A stretch of 64,000 nucleotides of DNA from Silurus meridionalis (Eukaryota > Chordata > Actinopteri > Siluriformes > Siluridae). Position numbers and translations under genes: made by a program. Location: NCBI RefSeq assembly GCF_014805685.1, contig NC_060902.1:3020286-3084285 (forward strand), read 5' to 3'. Positions 1-11,770 of this stretch are shown here, piece after piece (position 1 is the first letter of the stretch; each line of letters starts with the position of its first letter). The notes under the pieces are model-generated. The model did not search any database. It worked only from the letters and a program-made list of their open reading frames with translations, and was not told the origin of the DNA.

Positions 1-1318
1 ACATAATAAAACATTATACATGTGGGTTGACTACCACAACTATTGCCTTGTCTGGTATATGTTTTGTTTCCTTATTTCGTGTGTTGAATCATTTCTGCAG
101 AAAAAATTTATCCAGCACGCTGGGAGAAAGGAAAGACACAGACCAGACAGGTGGCACAAGTTTTTCTCTCTTCTTTCTTTGCAGAAATAGAAAAGACTTT
201 ATATACTATAAAAAAGAATGTTTGCAGCTCCTGTTTAATGTGTAAGCATTCATTAGTCTAAACTACATAGCTGATTGATAATATAACAGAAACTTTGTGT
301 GTCAGCAAATGTGTAGGTGAACTGGTTGAGAGTAGATAAGTTTCATGGGCTAACATGAAGGTTTGCTATCAACAGTTAGTTGGTTCTCAAAGCAGGATGC
401 AGAGATTGTAACTAATTGCCACTCATGTGGAGATAGCTACGTCCTTAAACAATGCAGAGTGAATACGGAGTATGACCCCCCAGGCATTAGTAGGGTTTGA
501 AAATAAAGTTTAATGGTGTATGGAGTAACCTGAAGATGCCCTACTTTATTGATGTGGTTAATATATAGTGTGTGGAATGCTAATAAGGGTTTCAAGTATA
601 ACCAGGCTGTCTTGTGCAGTTAGACCAGAAGTCATAACAGAATGAAGGACATATTTGCTGAAGTGCAGAGAATAAAATGGTCCTGCTCATAGGTTTGAGA
701 TATGGTTCCAGAGAAGGTTCCAGAGTGTAATGGCAGTCTTGGTCGATGTTGTTAAATTTTTTTTTTATTATTTAAGCGTTATTTATATATGGGAACGTTT
801 TAAACATGTAACATATCAAGTAAAATAGCATTATTTACATTAGCATATCAAATAACAGTATGCATGTTTCCTTCTTCAGGTCACACTCCAATCTCTCACT
901 AAGAACAGATGTACTATAATATGAGATGTTTGCTCATTTGTAAAGAATCCAGCATTAGTTTTGACCACAGTCAAATGCAGGTTTTTCTTAGATCAAATGT
1001 GTAATTTTACACATTTCTCAGTACTGGGTCTCCTCCTTTTCCACCTTACACAAACACTATTCATGACATCATAACCTCACATGGGTTTACATACCACAGC
1101 TATACTGATGAAATGGAAATGGAAAAAACTGAGAGTTTCACTGAGAGATTCATTGCACTTTTACTGGATTCTTCCTGAAGGAGGATCTACATCTACTCTA
1201 ATATATGCTACAGGACATAACTCCATTAGTGTCCCAATTGAGTCCTAATTCTCATTTCTCTGCCACCTGCTGTTCAGTTATGATTTTGCAACATTAATGG
1301 ATTCACTCGGTGCTTATA
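1..1318. repeat. Paralogous block A, partner of 26167-27201
   Basis: Positions 1-475 closely match 26167-26640, and 1018-1320 match 26898-27201, in the same order and orientation. The stretches between (476-1017 here, 26641-26897 there) do not align by eye. The second block holds a decayed LINE reverse-transcriptase motif, clearer in the partner copy as GSVLGPLLF. Positions 881-960 also resemble the sequence flanking the Tc1 element at 20434-22063. No intact gene is seen; the short open frame at 27-245 is shared with the partner but resembles nothing I recognise. Confidence 0.75.
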
Positions 1319-3675
1319 TTACAGTTTTTCTCAAATGCTAAAACACATTTCACAAACGTTTCCTCCATGTTCCCCAATGTCTAAACACAACACCCTTTTC
1401 TAAAGCTACATAAACACAACCACACCTCACTTCAAAACTCAAACTTTCACACCAAAAGAGCAGCTCGAAGCTTTCAAAAATGTAAACACTATACACATCA
1501 TTACACACTACAGCAAAACAATTGAAAACACAATGCTCAATTTGTGAGAAGGTTCTTTGTTTCATAACTGCCAATGCATATTTTTGAAACTTTTCAGTAA
1601 TGGATGTTCTTAGATCTCTGCAGAGGATTAGGCATTTAGATTTGAGAGTTTCATATGAAGAGTATAAATCTATAGTAAATTCTGCATGTACACTACTGTA
1701 ACACAACTCAATGCAAAAACAGAATCTATTGCACACAACAGTACTCTTGAAAACATGATCAGGGTGTGAAGTGTTTTTATTTACTTTACTCACACCACAC
1801 ACACACACACACACCACAATCACTGTGCGGCATCATGTCGCTGAGCTGCATCGGGACACATCCCCTCATCCACATCGCAGGTTATATTGTCTCTTGCCAG
1901 GCACCGCAGGAAAAACGCCCTGGAATGGCGAATCCATCCGTCAACACAGGCCAGCTCCATTGCCCTTAGGAGGTTCTCACTAGTGTATGGTTGTCTGTCA
2001 TAAACCTTCCATCTCCATGATGAGAAGAACTCTTCTATAGGGTTCAGGAAAGGGGAGTAGGGTGGCAGACAGACGTTTAAAAAGTGGTTACTGTTGGTGG
2101 TAAACCACTCTCTGATTTGGTTTGTTTTGTGGAAGCGTACATTGTCCCAAATAATCACATAAATTTGATGTGCGGGCCCAGGATGGTGTTGTTGGCAGTC
2201 CAGGAGGATGTCTTTTAGCTCCTCTAGGAAGGTGAGGAGACGTTGGGTGTTGTAAGACCCAAGGACAGCATGCCGGTGGACAAGCCCCTCCAAACCCATG
2301 GCCGCACAAAGAGTAATATTACCCCCCCGTTGGCCAGGAACCTCAGTGATGGCTCTTTGGCCAATGATGTTACGGCCTCTTTGCCTTCGTTTCTGCAGGT
2401 TGAAGCCAGCCTCATCCAGAAAGAGGTACTCATGAGGTCTGGCCATCGTGTCCAACTGTAATATGAAAGTGCACAGGTGTTCAGAACAACAGTCAATCAG
2501 GTAGCACAGTATTGTCCAGAAGTAATGTAGGCCACTGAGCAACACAGTATGTCCACTAACTGTACTGTGAACATGAATGTATACTTGATTGCACATACTC
2601 ATAACGTAGGTCTTTGTGTCGCGCCGAGTTGCGCTCAAAGGGAACCCTATAGACCTGTTTCATCCGCATCTTTTGGCGCCGGAGAACTCGGTTGATATTA
2701 TCGGCAATGACTTTGTCTCTGATCTCCCGGAGTCTGATGAGGTTGTTCTCACGAACCATATCCACAATGAGGGTTTCTTGTGCCGCTGTAAATATGGCAA
2801 CCCTCCCACCTCTATGTGGCATTCTTTCAACTCTAAAGAAAGAAACATGTGTTGTCAGTTTTACAATACAGTAACAACTGATTTGAAACCAATAGACTAC
2901 TTTTACAGGCTTGTAAAATTGTATTGTGACAAAGAAAGCAATAGAGTACACTACCTGTTGTGTTGTCTGAATGCCCTGATAATGGTGGCCACGGTGAACC
3001 TACTCAGGTTTGGACTTGTAGTCCTGCTTCAGCCATTGTCATGCCATGGACAATGACATGGTCAATGACTGTTGCTCGCATCTCGTCCGTAATGATGGTG
3101 CGAGGTTGTCTCTCCCTCCTGGACCTTCTCCTCTCCCTTGTTGGCCTGCTCCTCTTCCTCCTCTGATTTGAACTCCTCTTCCTCGTTGGCCTGCTCCTCT
3201 TCTTCCATGGCCAGCTCTTCTCCCTCCTCTGACTCGATTTCCTCTTCCCCTGACTCTGCCTTTATCCATTGTGTTTGTTTGGAATCTTCAGCAAACTGTG
3301 CACTCTGGACTTGCTTTTGTACATATGGTCACAGCATTAGCAACAAGTGTCTTCAAATTTGAGTCGTTGTGTGTAATGAATGACGCCAGGTGTGTTCATT
3401 GTGTCCAAATATTGCTGACTGTGGCAAGCATTTTGCATCACATGAGCTTTCATTTGAGAATATGAGCAGAGTTCTTTTGCAACTTGTGTTTTAGCAAGAA
3501 AAAATGTGTTAAGATTTATGAGAACAGAGGATTGTGTTTTGTGAATTGTGTCTTCATGTGAAATGTGTTTATGATATTGGAAAATGATGGCTAGATTTAG
3601 TAAATGTGTTTAGACAACTGGTCATTTGGTTTAGAGGATTGGCTTTTGTGTTTTAGCATTTGAGAAAAACTGTAA
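1319..3675 (-). mobile_element. IS630/Tc1-superfamily DNA transposon with perfect TIRs
   Basis: The ends form a perfect inverted repeat of about 28 bases starting TTACAGTTTTTCTCAAATGC, flanked on both sides by a TA target duplication (1317-1318 and 3676-3677). Total length is 2357 bases. It carries a decayed transposase on the minus strand with a DDE catalytic core. Intact inverted repeats beside broken coding suggest a copy that moved fairly recently and then lost its coding capacity, or one mobilised in trans. Confidence 0.88.
1820..3266 (-). pseudogene. IS630-like DDE transposase, broken
   Basis: Read right to left, the frame opens at 3266 with a Gly/Arg-rich N terminus, then a helix-turn-helix-like stretch near 3090-2960 that loses frame. 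A second segment follows at about 2830-2600 (MPHRGGRVAIFTA, then RVLRRQKMRMKQVYRVPF). The catalytic core at 2459-1820 has the three acidic sites of the DDE_3 fold: D in FLDEAGFN, D in WDNVRFHKT and E in LNPIEEFFSSW. A GT...AG pair between about 2595 and 2460 could be a real intron. The frame change near 3000 and an apparent internal loss near 2700 make a working enzyme unlikely. The catalytic part alone is open for about 210 codons. Confidence 0.78.
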
Positions 3676-4858
3676 TACAATTTTCATGTCCAAAATCCTG
3701 CTACATGTTACACCTAATAACAAATAATGCAGTGGAAGTGTTTCTTTTAATGAAAAGTCACTAAACAAATGATTAATAGATTTCAGCAAAATAATCTTGG
3801 TTCATGTTTAAAATGAAACATAATGACCAACAGGAGAACATTTTGTGTTTTCTATTTTGAAAATGTTGGTTGAATATTAAGCACATTGAGCATTTGTGAT
3901 TGCAGTCAAACTTTTCATTTGACTATTTCAAAATATCTTCTTTTTAATAATCAAGCATAAAATTCTGCATCCACATTCACTCAATTTATAACAAATAATG
4001 TGTTAATCTGACTGATTCATATAGAAATGCAAGAAAATCTCAATAAAATGATCAACTCCAAACTGCAAAAAAAGAAAAGAGAAGCCCTCAAAGATTCTTG
4101 AGTAAGTTAAGGGTAGAACGCTTTCTAAAAATATCTGGTTGGTATCTTTCTAACAGAGAAACACTCCCATATAAGGGTTGTAATTAAAAGATATAAGAAC
4201 TGATTTTGGTCAATGAAATTCTATGGTTAGGTTCAAAAATCATAAAATTACTTAAGTGCCTTCTGAATTGTAACACATGGCCCTTTTACAAAACACACTT
4301 TTGTTGTTCCAAAAAAAGATTAAATAAAACCATGTTTTATTCCTGTTCTGTCTCCAGGAAAATGCAGCTCTACCTCTGCCAGGTTAATCTAAATTCTATG
4401 AGATTCTCAAGACATGCCTCGGTCTTCATAGTGTTGGGATACATTATATTCATGTATCAGCTTTGGTGCTGAGAGAATGCACTTGAGAAACAGTTAGCGA
4501 GGAGAAATCAATCTACATATAAAATACTGGTCACAACTTATTGGTCACTTTCTAAATAATTAAAGTATAGCTCATCTACTAATAATTATAAATAAATAAA
4601 TCTTTTTTTTACTGATGCAAATATGTTCAAACGATGCATCGAATTGCATCTTGTATCCGGTGCACACTTTCTTGTGCCGATGAACCGATGCAAATCAATA
4701 ATTATATGTATATTGATCGCTAACATGTCATTAGACTATAGCAAGTCTTATAGCCTTTAATTAGACTTAGTTTTAGGCCAAAACATTAATCCAAAATCTA
4801 TGGTTATGAGGTGCCTCTGGTAAGACTCCTCCTATGTAACTGGAGAGTGAGATATTTA
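3676..4858. other. AT-rich sequence without recognised gene
   Basis: Only short chance frames occur. Positions 4725-4790 resemble 25915-25975, so this stretch is part of the paralogous backbone repeated around the natterin-like genes. The last four bases before 4859 (TTTA) are the target duplication of the LTR element that follows. Confidence 0.5.
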
Positions 4859-5232
4859 TGTGGGGAAATCTTGAATATACTGATAGTTTTGTGGTATAAT
4901 CTAGCGCCCCCCCCCCCTTAATAGTGTTCGTTCTGGGAATTGTCCGTTTGAAAAATCTTTATTGAATCAGTTATCACACATTTGTATATTCACAATCGGG
5001 TAATTAATGCCCAGTGGGTGATTAATGCCCAGGTCAAGAACCCCCAAAAGTGTAAGAGAAGAAGAGGGAATAACGTGAGAGTGATGCGTTGTGTGAAAAA
5101 CGTGTTGGGGAATGGTATTCGTGTCTTGAGATGTGCTGTGGAGAGGTCTGTCTCGATTTACAAATATGTTGGCTGAATAAAGAAAGAGCCCAAATCAACC
5201 ACACGCTTGTTGTCTTCTTTGAGTGTGCGACA
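4859..5232 (+). repeat. 5' LTR of the Ty3/gypsy element
   Basis: This 374-base repeat matches 11521-11770 except for about 124 extra bases in its middle (roughly 5030-5155). It carries a C homopolymer near 4907 and GAATAAAGAAAG near 5175, a plausible polyadenylation signal. The sequence just inside (near 5239, TGGCAACGAGGATGGG) may be the primer-binding site, but I could not assign a tRNA. Confidence 0.88.
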
Positions 5233-5325
5233 AATTTCTGGCAACGAGGATGGGATGGAGATGCCGTTTTAATTCACGATGACCATGAGCATGAACATTG
5301 AGCAACTACAAGACCGAGCGAGGCC

Positions 5326-6019
5326 TTGCTCCGGCTGCGGCTTGATCAATTGCAAGAGGTGTGTGTGTATGCTAAATTGTCAGTAGATGGACAGAGTAAA
5401 GGGCACTCGCTGATCAGATTAATAAGTGGGTCAGTAGAGAATGTTATCGAGACAGAAGATGACGATGATGTAGCCTGCCAACACGTGAAAGATTTGTTAG
5501 CAACACAGCGATGGCATGGACCAAGATGGCACCGGCGATACAGACAGGAGTTTATCGGAGCTCGTTTTAAGAAACAGTACGCCGAACTGCATCGTAATTT
5601 CGAGATGTCTACCAGTATGCTGAGGAACGAAATCCAGCGCGTGAGTCTGAATGTTCCTGATGTTTCAAGCTCCCCTGTTTCAGAAGTCACCATTAGACGG
5701 GATTTCAAGATTAATGGCCAAATAGGGAACGGGACAGAAAGATAAACTGTCATACAACAATTTGGTACACCAGATTGAGGCTGGAATAAATAAAGGACAC
5801 AGAGAGTCTGAAATTATTGATGCAGTGATCAGAGCAATCAGTCCAGGTATGTGCCTGCGTGATATGCTGGAAATTAAAACCGACTTAACCCTTTCCAAAC
5901 TGCGTACTATCCTAAAAGGGCATTATAAGGAGGAAAGCCCAACCGACTTGTATCATAGATTAATAAACATCACTCAGGAGAGCATGAGTCACCACAAAAT
6001 TTCCTCTTCGAGCTATTGA
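5326..6019 (+). pseudogene. gag N-terminal region, frame-broken
   Basis: Two open pieces (5326-5745 and 5762-6019) in different frames lie between the 5' LTR and the zinc-knuckle frame. Their content is charged and coiled-coil-like, as expected of a gag matrix/capsid region, but I recognise no motif; the call rests on position. An ATG occurs at 5289 in the leader. Frame changes occur near 5745-5760 and 6019-6120. Confidence 0.6.
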
Positions 6020-6122
6020 ATTAAAAGAAAGACTTTTAGCTGCTGCTCGAGAACCGGAGGGAGAAGAATTATACAGCCCTGCCCTCATACAGAAAAGATT
6101 CGTACAGGCACTGGGGACAGGT

Positions 6123-7544
6123 TTGTCAAATGATCACATAAAATATCAGCTTAAGGCCTGCCTTGACGATCCTTCAGTCACAGATGAAGTTCTTATCACA
6201 AAGATGAACGAAGCAGCAAGCCTAGAGTCAGAAAGGCAGCAAAAATTTAAAAAGACTGCCCATGTAAAAGAGACTAAAGTCATGGAGATCCAGGCAGAAC
6301 CACATCAGAACCAAGAAAGGATGGCTCATGTACTCTCAGGTAAAGAACAGTCCACACACACACAAGTGAAAGTGTTAAGAACACCACAAGTCACGGAGAA
6401 GAAAGACTCTGAGCTCTATGAGGTCGTCCAGCAGCTGAAAGAGGAGATCGGAGAAATGCGGAAGGTGATGGCTACCTACCGTTCTATTCAGCCACGAGAA
6501 AGGAAGCGAGGATGCCGTGGATGTCAGGAACAAGGTAGAGGTGACCAATGTGACCATTGTTTTAAATGTGGACAAAGTGGACATCTTTCCAGAGGGTGCA
6601 GGGGACCGTTTACAGGAAGGAAAGAAAAGGGACAATTAAAAGACTGTATGGCAGTAACAGCTCACACTACGTCATCGCAGTTGCAGAAACATCAAAGTAT
6701 GCTCCTGTGTGACAGCATTAAGCAACTGGAGGACAGAGAAACAGCAAAGCGGAAGGAGAGCAACCTAAAGCTGCTTCAATCAGTAAGTGCCAATCAGCTA
6801 TCCACCAAACACAATGCGAAGTTGCTGAATTTGATCGGAGAGAAGTGTGTGGTAAATTGTTTTCTTAATGGAGTGCCAACACAAGCACTATGGGATACAG
6901 GGTCACAAGTGTGTCTCATGAATGAAAAGTGGAGAAAAGAACACATCCCACACACCATGCCACGTAGCCTTGAAGAGATCCTAGGTCCAGGAATTCTCAC
7001 CGGTCGGGCAGTAAATCAAACAGTCATTCCGTTCACACTGGGAACAGACAAAGCCACACCGCTGGAATTGGAGGTACCTGTCTTGGTTTCTAATGAGGAT
7101 GGGGTGGCAGAGGAACCAATTATCGGTAATAATGTCATTGAGTATCTTCTGAACAACGGTGTTGAACAGCCTAATGGAGTAACAACCACAGCCATGAGTA
7201 CTGCCCTGTCATGCGACTGCAAGAAAGCGGAGGTTCTACTGAACTTAGTGAGAAGCAATAATGAGGAGTACAGCGATGGAGTGGCGAGAGCAGGGAAGTC
7301 ACTAGCAAAGATTCCACCCAAACAGGCTACAGCTGTAAAATGTTGCATCAAAACCGGTCCTATATTGGCTGACCAGAATGCCTTGTTTGTACCAGATGAG
7401 TGCGCACGGTGGCCAGATGGACTAAGGGTAGAAGAAAATATTGTTTGCCTCCAGAAAGGAACATGCTCGCGCATTTGCATTCCTGTGTATAACGATACTG
7501 TCCATGACATCGACCTGCCTCCAATTCTGGGCTATATACAGTGA
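6123..7544 (+). CDS. gag C-terminal / aspartic protease of Ty3/gypsy element
   Basis: This is a 473-codon open frame. It has a capsid-like helical start, a CCHC zinc knuckle (CFKCGQSGHLSRGC) near residue 145 and a retropepsin active site (ALWDTGSQVCLM) near residue 255. The frame ends at a UGA (7542-7544), after which the polymerase region continues in the same frame. The stop could therefore be a gag-pro/pol readthrough site or a nonsense mutation; this copy cannot tell which. The true start is upstream in broken gag. Confidence 0.82.
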   Translation: MSNDHIKYQLKACLDDPSVTDEVLITKMNEAASLESERQQKFKKTAHVKETKVMEIQAEPHQNQERMAHVLSGKEQSTHTQVKVLRTPQVTEKKDSELYEVVQQLKEEIGEMRKVMATYRSIQPRERKRGCRGCQEQGRGDQCDHCFKCGQSGHLSRGCRGPFTGRKEKGQLKDCMAVTAHTTSSQLQKHQSMLLCDSIKQLEDRETAKRKESNLKLLQSVSANQLSTKHNAKLLNLIGEKCVVNCFLNGVPTQALWDTGSQVCLMNEKWRKEHIPHTMPRSLEEILGPGILTGRAVNQTVIPFTLGTDKATPLELEVPVLVSNEDGVAEEPIIGNNVIEYLLNNGVEQPNGVTTTAMSTALSCDCKKAEVLLNLVRSNNEEYSDGVARAGKSLAKIPPKQATAVKCCIKTGPILADQNALFVPDECARWPDGLRVEENIVCLQKGTCSRICIPVYNDTVHDIDLPPILGYIQ

Positions 7545-7568
7545 GTAAAAGACATCTACCCAGCCGAG

Positions 7569-9668
7569 GTGAAATTAGTGACAGCCCAGCGGGAGAATGC
7601 ATGTAACACCACCACATTCACCACACAAGACCCGCTCCTCAAAGACAGTAAACAAGCTCATCAATGTTTAGAAAATGCTGAGGAGGTGGTAACAACCCAG
7701 CCGAAAGACCTATGGTACCCTCCTGTTCGCATTGAACATTTAACACCTGAACAGCAACGGAGAGTAAAACAGCTTTTGAAAGAGGAGAGTAATGCTTTTG
7801 CCCGTGATGATGGCGATGTTGGATGTATTCCGTCCCTTCAGCTAAAAATCCGCCTCCATGACATCACACCTGTAAAGCACACCTACATGTCGGTTCCGAA
7901 GCCACTACATAAAGAGGTTAAAGAATATTTGGAGGATTTGTTGAATAAGGGATGGATCACTAGCTCGAAGTCACCGTATTCTTCACCGGTAGTATGTGTG
8001 CGTAAGAAGGATGGAACGCTCCGCCTCTGCTGTGACTACCGGGAGTTAAATAAGAAATCCATTCCAGACAGACACCCAATACCCAGAATACAAGACATGC
8101 TTGACAGCTTGGTGGGCAGCACCTGGTTTTCAGTTCTCGATCAAGGTAAAGCTTATCACCAGGGGTTTGTAGAGGAATCCAGCTGACCTCTTACTGCGTT
8201 CATAACACTGTGGGGATTATATGAATGGGTGAGAGTTCCCTTTGGATTGTCCAACGCACCGGCTGAATTCCAAAGGAGCATGGAGGAGTGCCTGAGAGAA
8301 CTGCGGGATGAGGTATGTCAGCCTTACCTAGATGATAATTTAGTCCATTCGAAAACATTTGATGATCATCTCCAGGATTTAAGAAAGGTATTGCAGTGTT
8401 ACCAGAAGCATGGTGTTAAGCTCACGCCTAGAAAATGCGAAGTGTTCCAGAATCGGGTACGATTTCTAGGGAGGTTAGTGACTAAAGATGGGTACACAAT
8501 GGACCCTGCTGACATTGCTCCGGTTCAAGCCCTAAAAGAGAGGACCCCTAAAACAGTTGGAGAAGTAAGGAAGTTACTAGGATTTCTTTCCTACTACCGG
8601 TCATACATTGAGAACTTCTCCCGCAAGGCTGCGGCTCTTTATATGCTGCTCACTGATACGACAACACCAAAAACAAAAGTACGGCTGAAGCAGAAGGGCA
8701 AGGGAAAACGTCGCCAAGGACAGCTTGCATCATCACATCCTGTCACATGGACTGAAGAACATCAAAAGGTCTTCTGCGATTTAGTGGACTGCTTGTCCAA
8801 CCCACCTGTGTTGGGCTATCCAGATCTGAATGAACCATTTGTGCTACACTGTGACGCTTCCCAGGAAGGCCTCGGTGCAGTGATATATCAAAGGCAAGGA
8901 GGCAAGTTAGTGGTAATAGCTCATGGATCAAGAACCCTAACTGCTTCTGAGAAAAATTACCACCTGCATTCAGGAAAGTTAGAGTTCTTGGCCATGAAGT
9001 GGGCGATCTGTGAGCTGTTTAGAGATTATTTGTATTATGCACCATACTTTATTGTGTACACAGACAATAACCCTCTCACATATGTGTTGACAACAGCCAA
9101 GCTCAATGCAACCAAAAACAGATGGGTAGCCGAACTTGCCGATTTTCGATTCGCCATTAAATACCGTCCAGGAAAGTCGAATGGGGATGCCGATGGTCTC
9201 TCGCGCATGCCACTGTCAATGGAACAGTACATGGGAACCTGCTCAGAGGAGGTACAACCTGAAATTATGGTCAGTATATCTCAGTCAGTGATGGTACAAA
9301 AACAGGAGAGAGGCCCGTGGTTGTGTCCACTCACCATTACATCAGCACTGGCAGTAAGACAAGAGGAGGATTTGCTCCAATCAGTTGCAGAGATCCCTAA
9401 GGAAGTCCTGAGAAAAGCTCAGGAAGACGATCCTGAAATAAAAGAAATTTTGATGTGTCTTAAGTCAAAATCCCGACACATAAGCAGGAGCCATGGCAAA
9501 GAAGCTCGGGGACTGTCAAGGGAAATAAGCAGACTGCACTTGGATGCACATGGTCTTTTGTTCCGGAAAACAGCAACCCGTCATCAGCTGGTCCTGCCAA
9601 AAAAATATCATGCGCTTGTTTACAAGGAACTACATGAAGACATGGGCCATCTCGGAGCTGAGCAGTGA
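7569..9668 (+). pseudogene. Reverse transcriptase-RNase H of Ty3/gypsy element, one in-frame UGA
   Basis: One reading frame spans the region apart from a UGA at 8184-8186. Before it are the early polymerase motifs (SPYSSPVVCVRKKDG, LRLCCDYRELNKKS, and FSVLDQGKAYHQ where the first metal-binding Asp is expected). After it come [23 protein letters not shown] (catalytic DD), RNase H ([13 protein letters not shown] and [12 protein letters not shown]) and the start of the integrase zinc region. The frame then closes at 9666-9668 while integrase continues in another frame, which looks like a 1-base change just before it. Gene order and motifs fix the family. Confidence 0.85.
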
Positions 9669-11053
9669 TGAACTTGATCAGGGATAGATTTTATTGGCCT
9701 CGCATGCAAAAGGAAGTAGAACACCACATCACACGTGTTTGCAGTTGTCTGAGAAACAGGCGCCCGAACAAGGTAACCCGAGCTCCTCTGACGAATATTA
9801 CTACAACCTATCCATTTCAGCTGGTATCCATTGATTTTTTACATCTAGAGAAGTGTAAAGGGGGTTATGAATACATTTTAGTTGTAATGGACCACTTTAC
9901 ACGGTTCACTCAAGCGTATGCATGTAGAAACAAGAGTGCCAAGACAGCGGCAGAGAAGGTGTTCGGTGACTTTGTTTTGAAGTTTGGTTTCCCAACAAAA
10001 CTGCACCACGACCAAGGAAGGGAATTCGACAACAAGCTGTTTGCCAAATTGCAAGAGTACAGTGGTGTGCAAGGTTCCCATACAACCCCATATCACCCAC
10101 AGGGAAACGGACAAGTTGAGCGGTTTAACCGCACATTGCTTGCAATGCTGAGAGCTTTACCCGAGACCGCTAAAACCGACTGGAAGACATCACTCGCAAA
10201 GGTTGTGAATGCATACAACTGTGCAAGAAATGAGGCAACGGGGTTCGCACCATACTACCTTCTGTTTGGCCGTACACCAGGATTGCCTATTGATGTTATG
10301 TTTGGTATACAAGCACAGGACCAAAACTCCTCTTACGATGACTATGCTGAGAGCTGGAGAAAGAGAATGATTGAAGCATATGAGCTAGCCTCAAGAGTAT
10401 CCAACAAGGCGAAGGAGAGAGGAAAAGCTTTATATGACAAGAAAGTGCACGGAGCTGAATTGTTTCCTGGTAACAGAGTATTGGTCCGTAATTTTAAGGA
10501 GAGAAGTGGACTTGGAAAACTCAGACCGTTTTGGGAAGAGCAAATTTATGTGGTCACCCAGAGGAAGTATCCGGATAGTCCAGTATATGAAGTCCGACCG
10601 GAAAATGGGAAAGGAAAAACAAGAATACTTCACAGAAACCTGTTGTTACCGTATGACTACTTACCTGTAGAAACAGAACATCGACCCGGAGAATCAGGAA
10701 AAGATAAGAAGAAAACCATGCCGAGAAAACCCTCAAAACGGGAAAATCAGATGCATTGTGACAACTCAGATAATGATGATAATGATGATGTTTGGGAAAG
10801 TCTGGTCAGAATGCCATTTGGCAGAGAGAGTCGAGATTATAGCCGCTGTCAACAGTCAGAACCACTAGAATCGCATCCAGAGGATACAGCAATGCTGAAA
10901 AGTGCAGAGTCAGAGGGAGAAGATGAGGTCTCATCAGCAAGAGAAGAGGTTGTAGAAACCGATGAAGCTGAAAAGATTGACGCAGAGATTCCTTCGCAAC
11001 AATTCTGCAAAAGAGTATATACTTTGAGAAACAGGAAAGCAAAAAATGTTTAG
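9665..11053 (+). CDS. Integrase of Ty3/gypsy element
   Basis: This is an open frame of about 460 codons. It opens with an H2C2-type zinc region split by the frame change (RDRFYWPRM, then [11 protein letters not shown]). The catalytic core follows with D in [10 protein letters not shown] in HHDQGREF and E in [15 protein letters not shown]-like module ([13 protein letters not shown], then [12 protein letters not shown]) and a long acidic, low-complexity tail close it. No chromodomain or envelope is seen. It is the best-preserved part of the element, but its start depends on the broken polymerase frame. Confidence 0.85.
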   Translation: MMNLIRDRFYWPRMQKEVEHHITRVCSCLRNRRPNKVTRAPLTNITTTYPFQLVSIDFLHLEKCKGGYEYILVVMDHFTRFTQAYACRNKSAKTAAEKVFGDFVLKFGFPTKLHHDQGREFDNKLFAKLQEYSGVQGSHTTPYHPQGNGQVERFNRTLLAMLRALPETAKTDWKTSLAKVVNAYNCARNEATGFAPYYLLFGRTPGLPIDVMFGIQAQDQNSSYDDYAESWRKRMIEAYELASRVSNKAKERGKALYDKKVHGAELFPGNRVLVRNFKERSGLGKLRPFWEEQIYVVTQRKYPDSPVYEVRPENGKGKTRILHRNLLLPYDYLPVETEHRPGESGKDKKKTMPRKPSKRENQMHCDNSDNDDNDDVWESLVRMPFGRESRDYSRCQQSEPLESHPEDTAMLKSAESEGEDEVSSAREEVVETDEAEKIDAEIPSQQFCKRVYTLRNRKAKNV

Positions 11054-11520
11054 TTACAACACCCTAGGTCAGCCTAGTATTGTGGATGTTTAAAAATGCA
11101 GAGTTACAGTATTAGTTACGGTGTTAATTGCACTTTAGTTCTACAAAGTTAATCAGTTAAGTTAAAAGAAAAAAATTGCTTAATTTATTTTTTGTGTTTT
11201 ATCAATTTTCAGTTAATAAGTACATTCCAGAAAACAACACAGATAATGTAGATTGTTTCCATGGGGTAAGGTTAATTTCCTTCAGTGAAAGTACAGATTC
11301 CTGTTAATGAACAGTGATGGTGGCAGAAGATCATGGTGCACAATGATGTCTGCTGCAAACACACGACATAGAAAAGGAGATAAATGGCGTGTGTCGCGTG
11401 CAAAAGTACAGCACGAGTACTCGAAATGTTGTATCACTGACTTCTAACCAAGGAACAATTTCATTGGTGGAACCAAAAGTGTATTCTGAGAATGTCGGGA
11501 CTACATTCTATTTTGTAGAA

Positions 11521-11770
11521 TGTGGGGAAATCTCAAATATACTGATAGTTTTGTGGTATAATCCCCCCCCCCTAATAGTGTTCGTTCTGGGAATTGTCAG
11601 TTTGAAAAATCTTTATTGAATCAGTTAGCACACATTTGTATATTCACAATCGGGTAATTAATGCCCAGTGGGTGGCAGTAGCCAGGTCTCGATTTACAAA
11701 TATGTTGGCTGAATAAAGAAAGAACCCAAATCAACCACACGCTTGTTGTCTTCTTCTCGAGTGTGCTACA
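11521..11770 (+). repeat. 3' LTR of the Ty3/gypsy element, internally deleted
   Basis: This repeat is 250 bases and matches both ends of the 374-base 5' LTR, but lacks about 124 central bases, joining GTGGGTGG directly to a GTCTCGATTTAC-like segment. The outer matches are close, with the C run shortened. A clear polypurine tract is not seen just upstream. TTTA follows at 11771-11774. Confidence 0.87.

Larger units (their letters stand above)
4859..11770 (+). mobile_element. Ty3/gypsy LTR retrotransposon, nearly full length
   Basis: The element is bounded by long terminal repeats starting TGTGGGGAAATC and ending in CA, with TTTA duplicated at 4855-4858 and 11771-11774. Inside, in order, are gag remnants, a CCHC zinc knuckle, an aspartic protease (DTGS), reverse transcriptase (YLDD), RNase H and integrase. 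RT-RNase H before integrase is the Ty3/gypsy order. No envelope-like frame follows integrase. Coding is interrupted by gag frame changes, two in-frame UGA codons (7542 and 8184) and one frame change near 9665, so this copy is probably dead. Confidence 0.93.

Noticed and set aside
1350..1823. 157-codon minus-strand frame downstream of the IS630-like transposase
   Set aside because: No family features; it begins in a (CA)n run inside the transposon and is probably chance.
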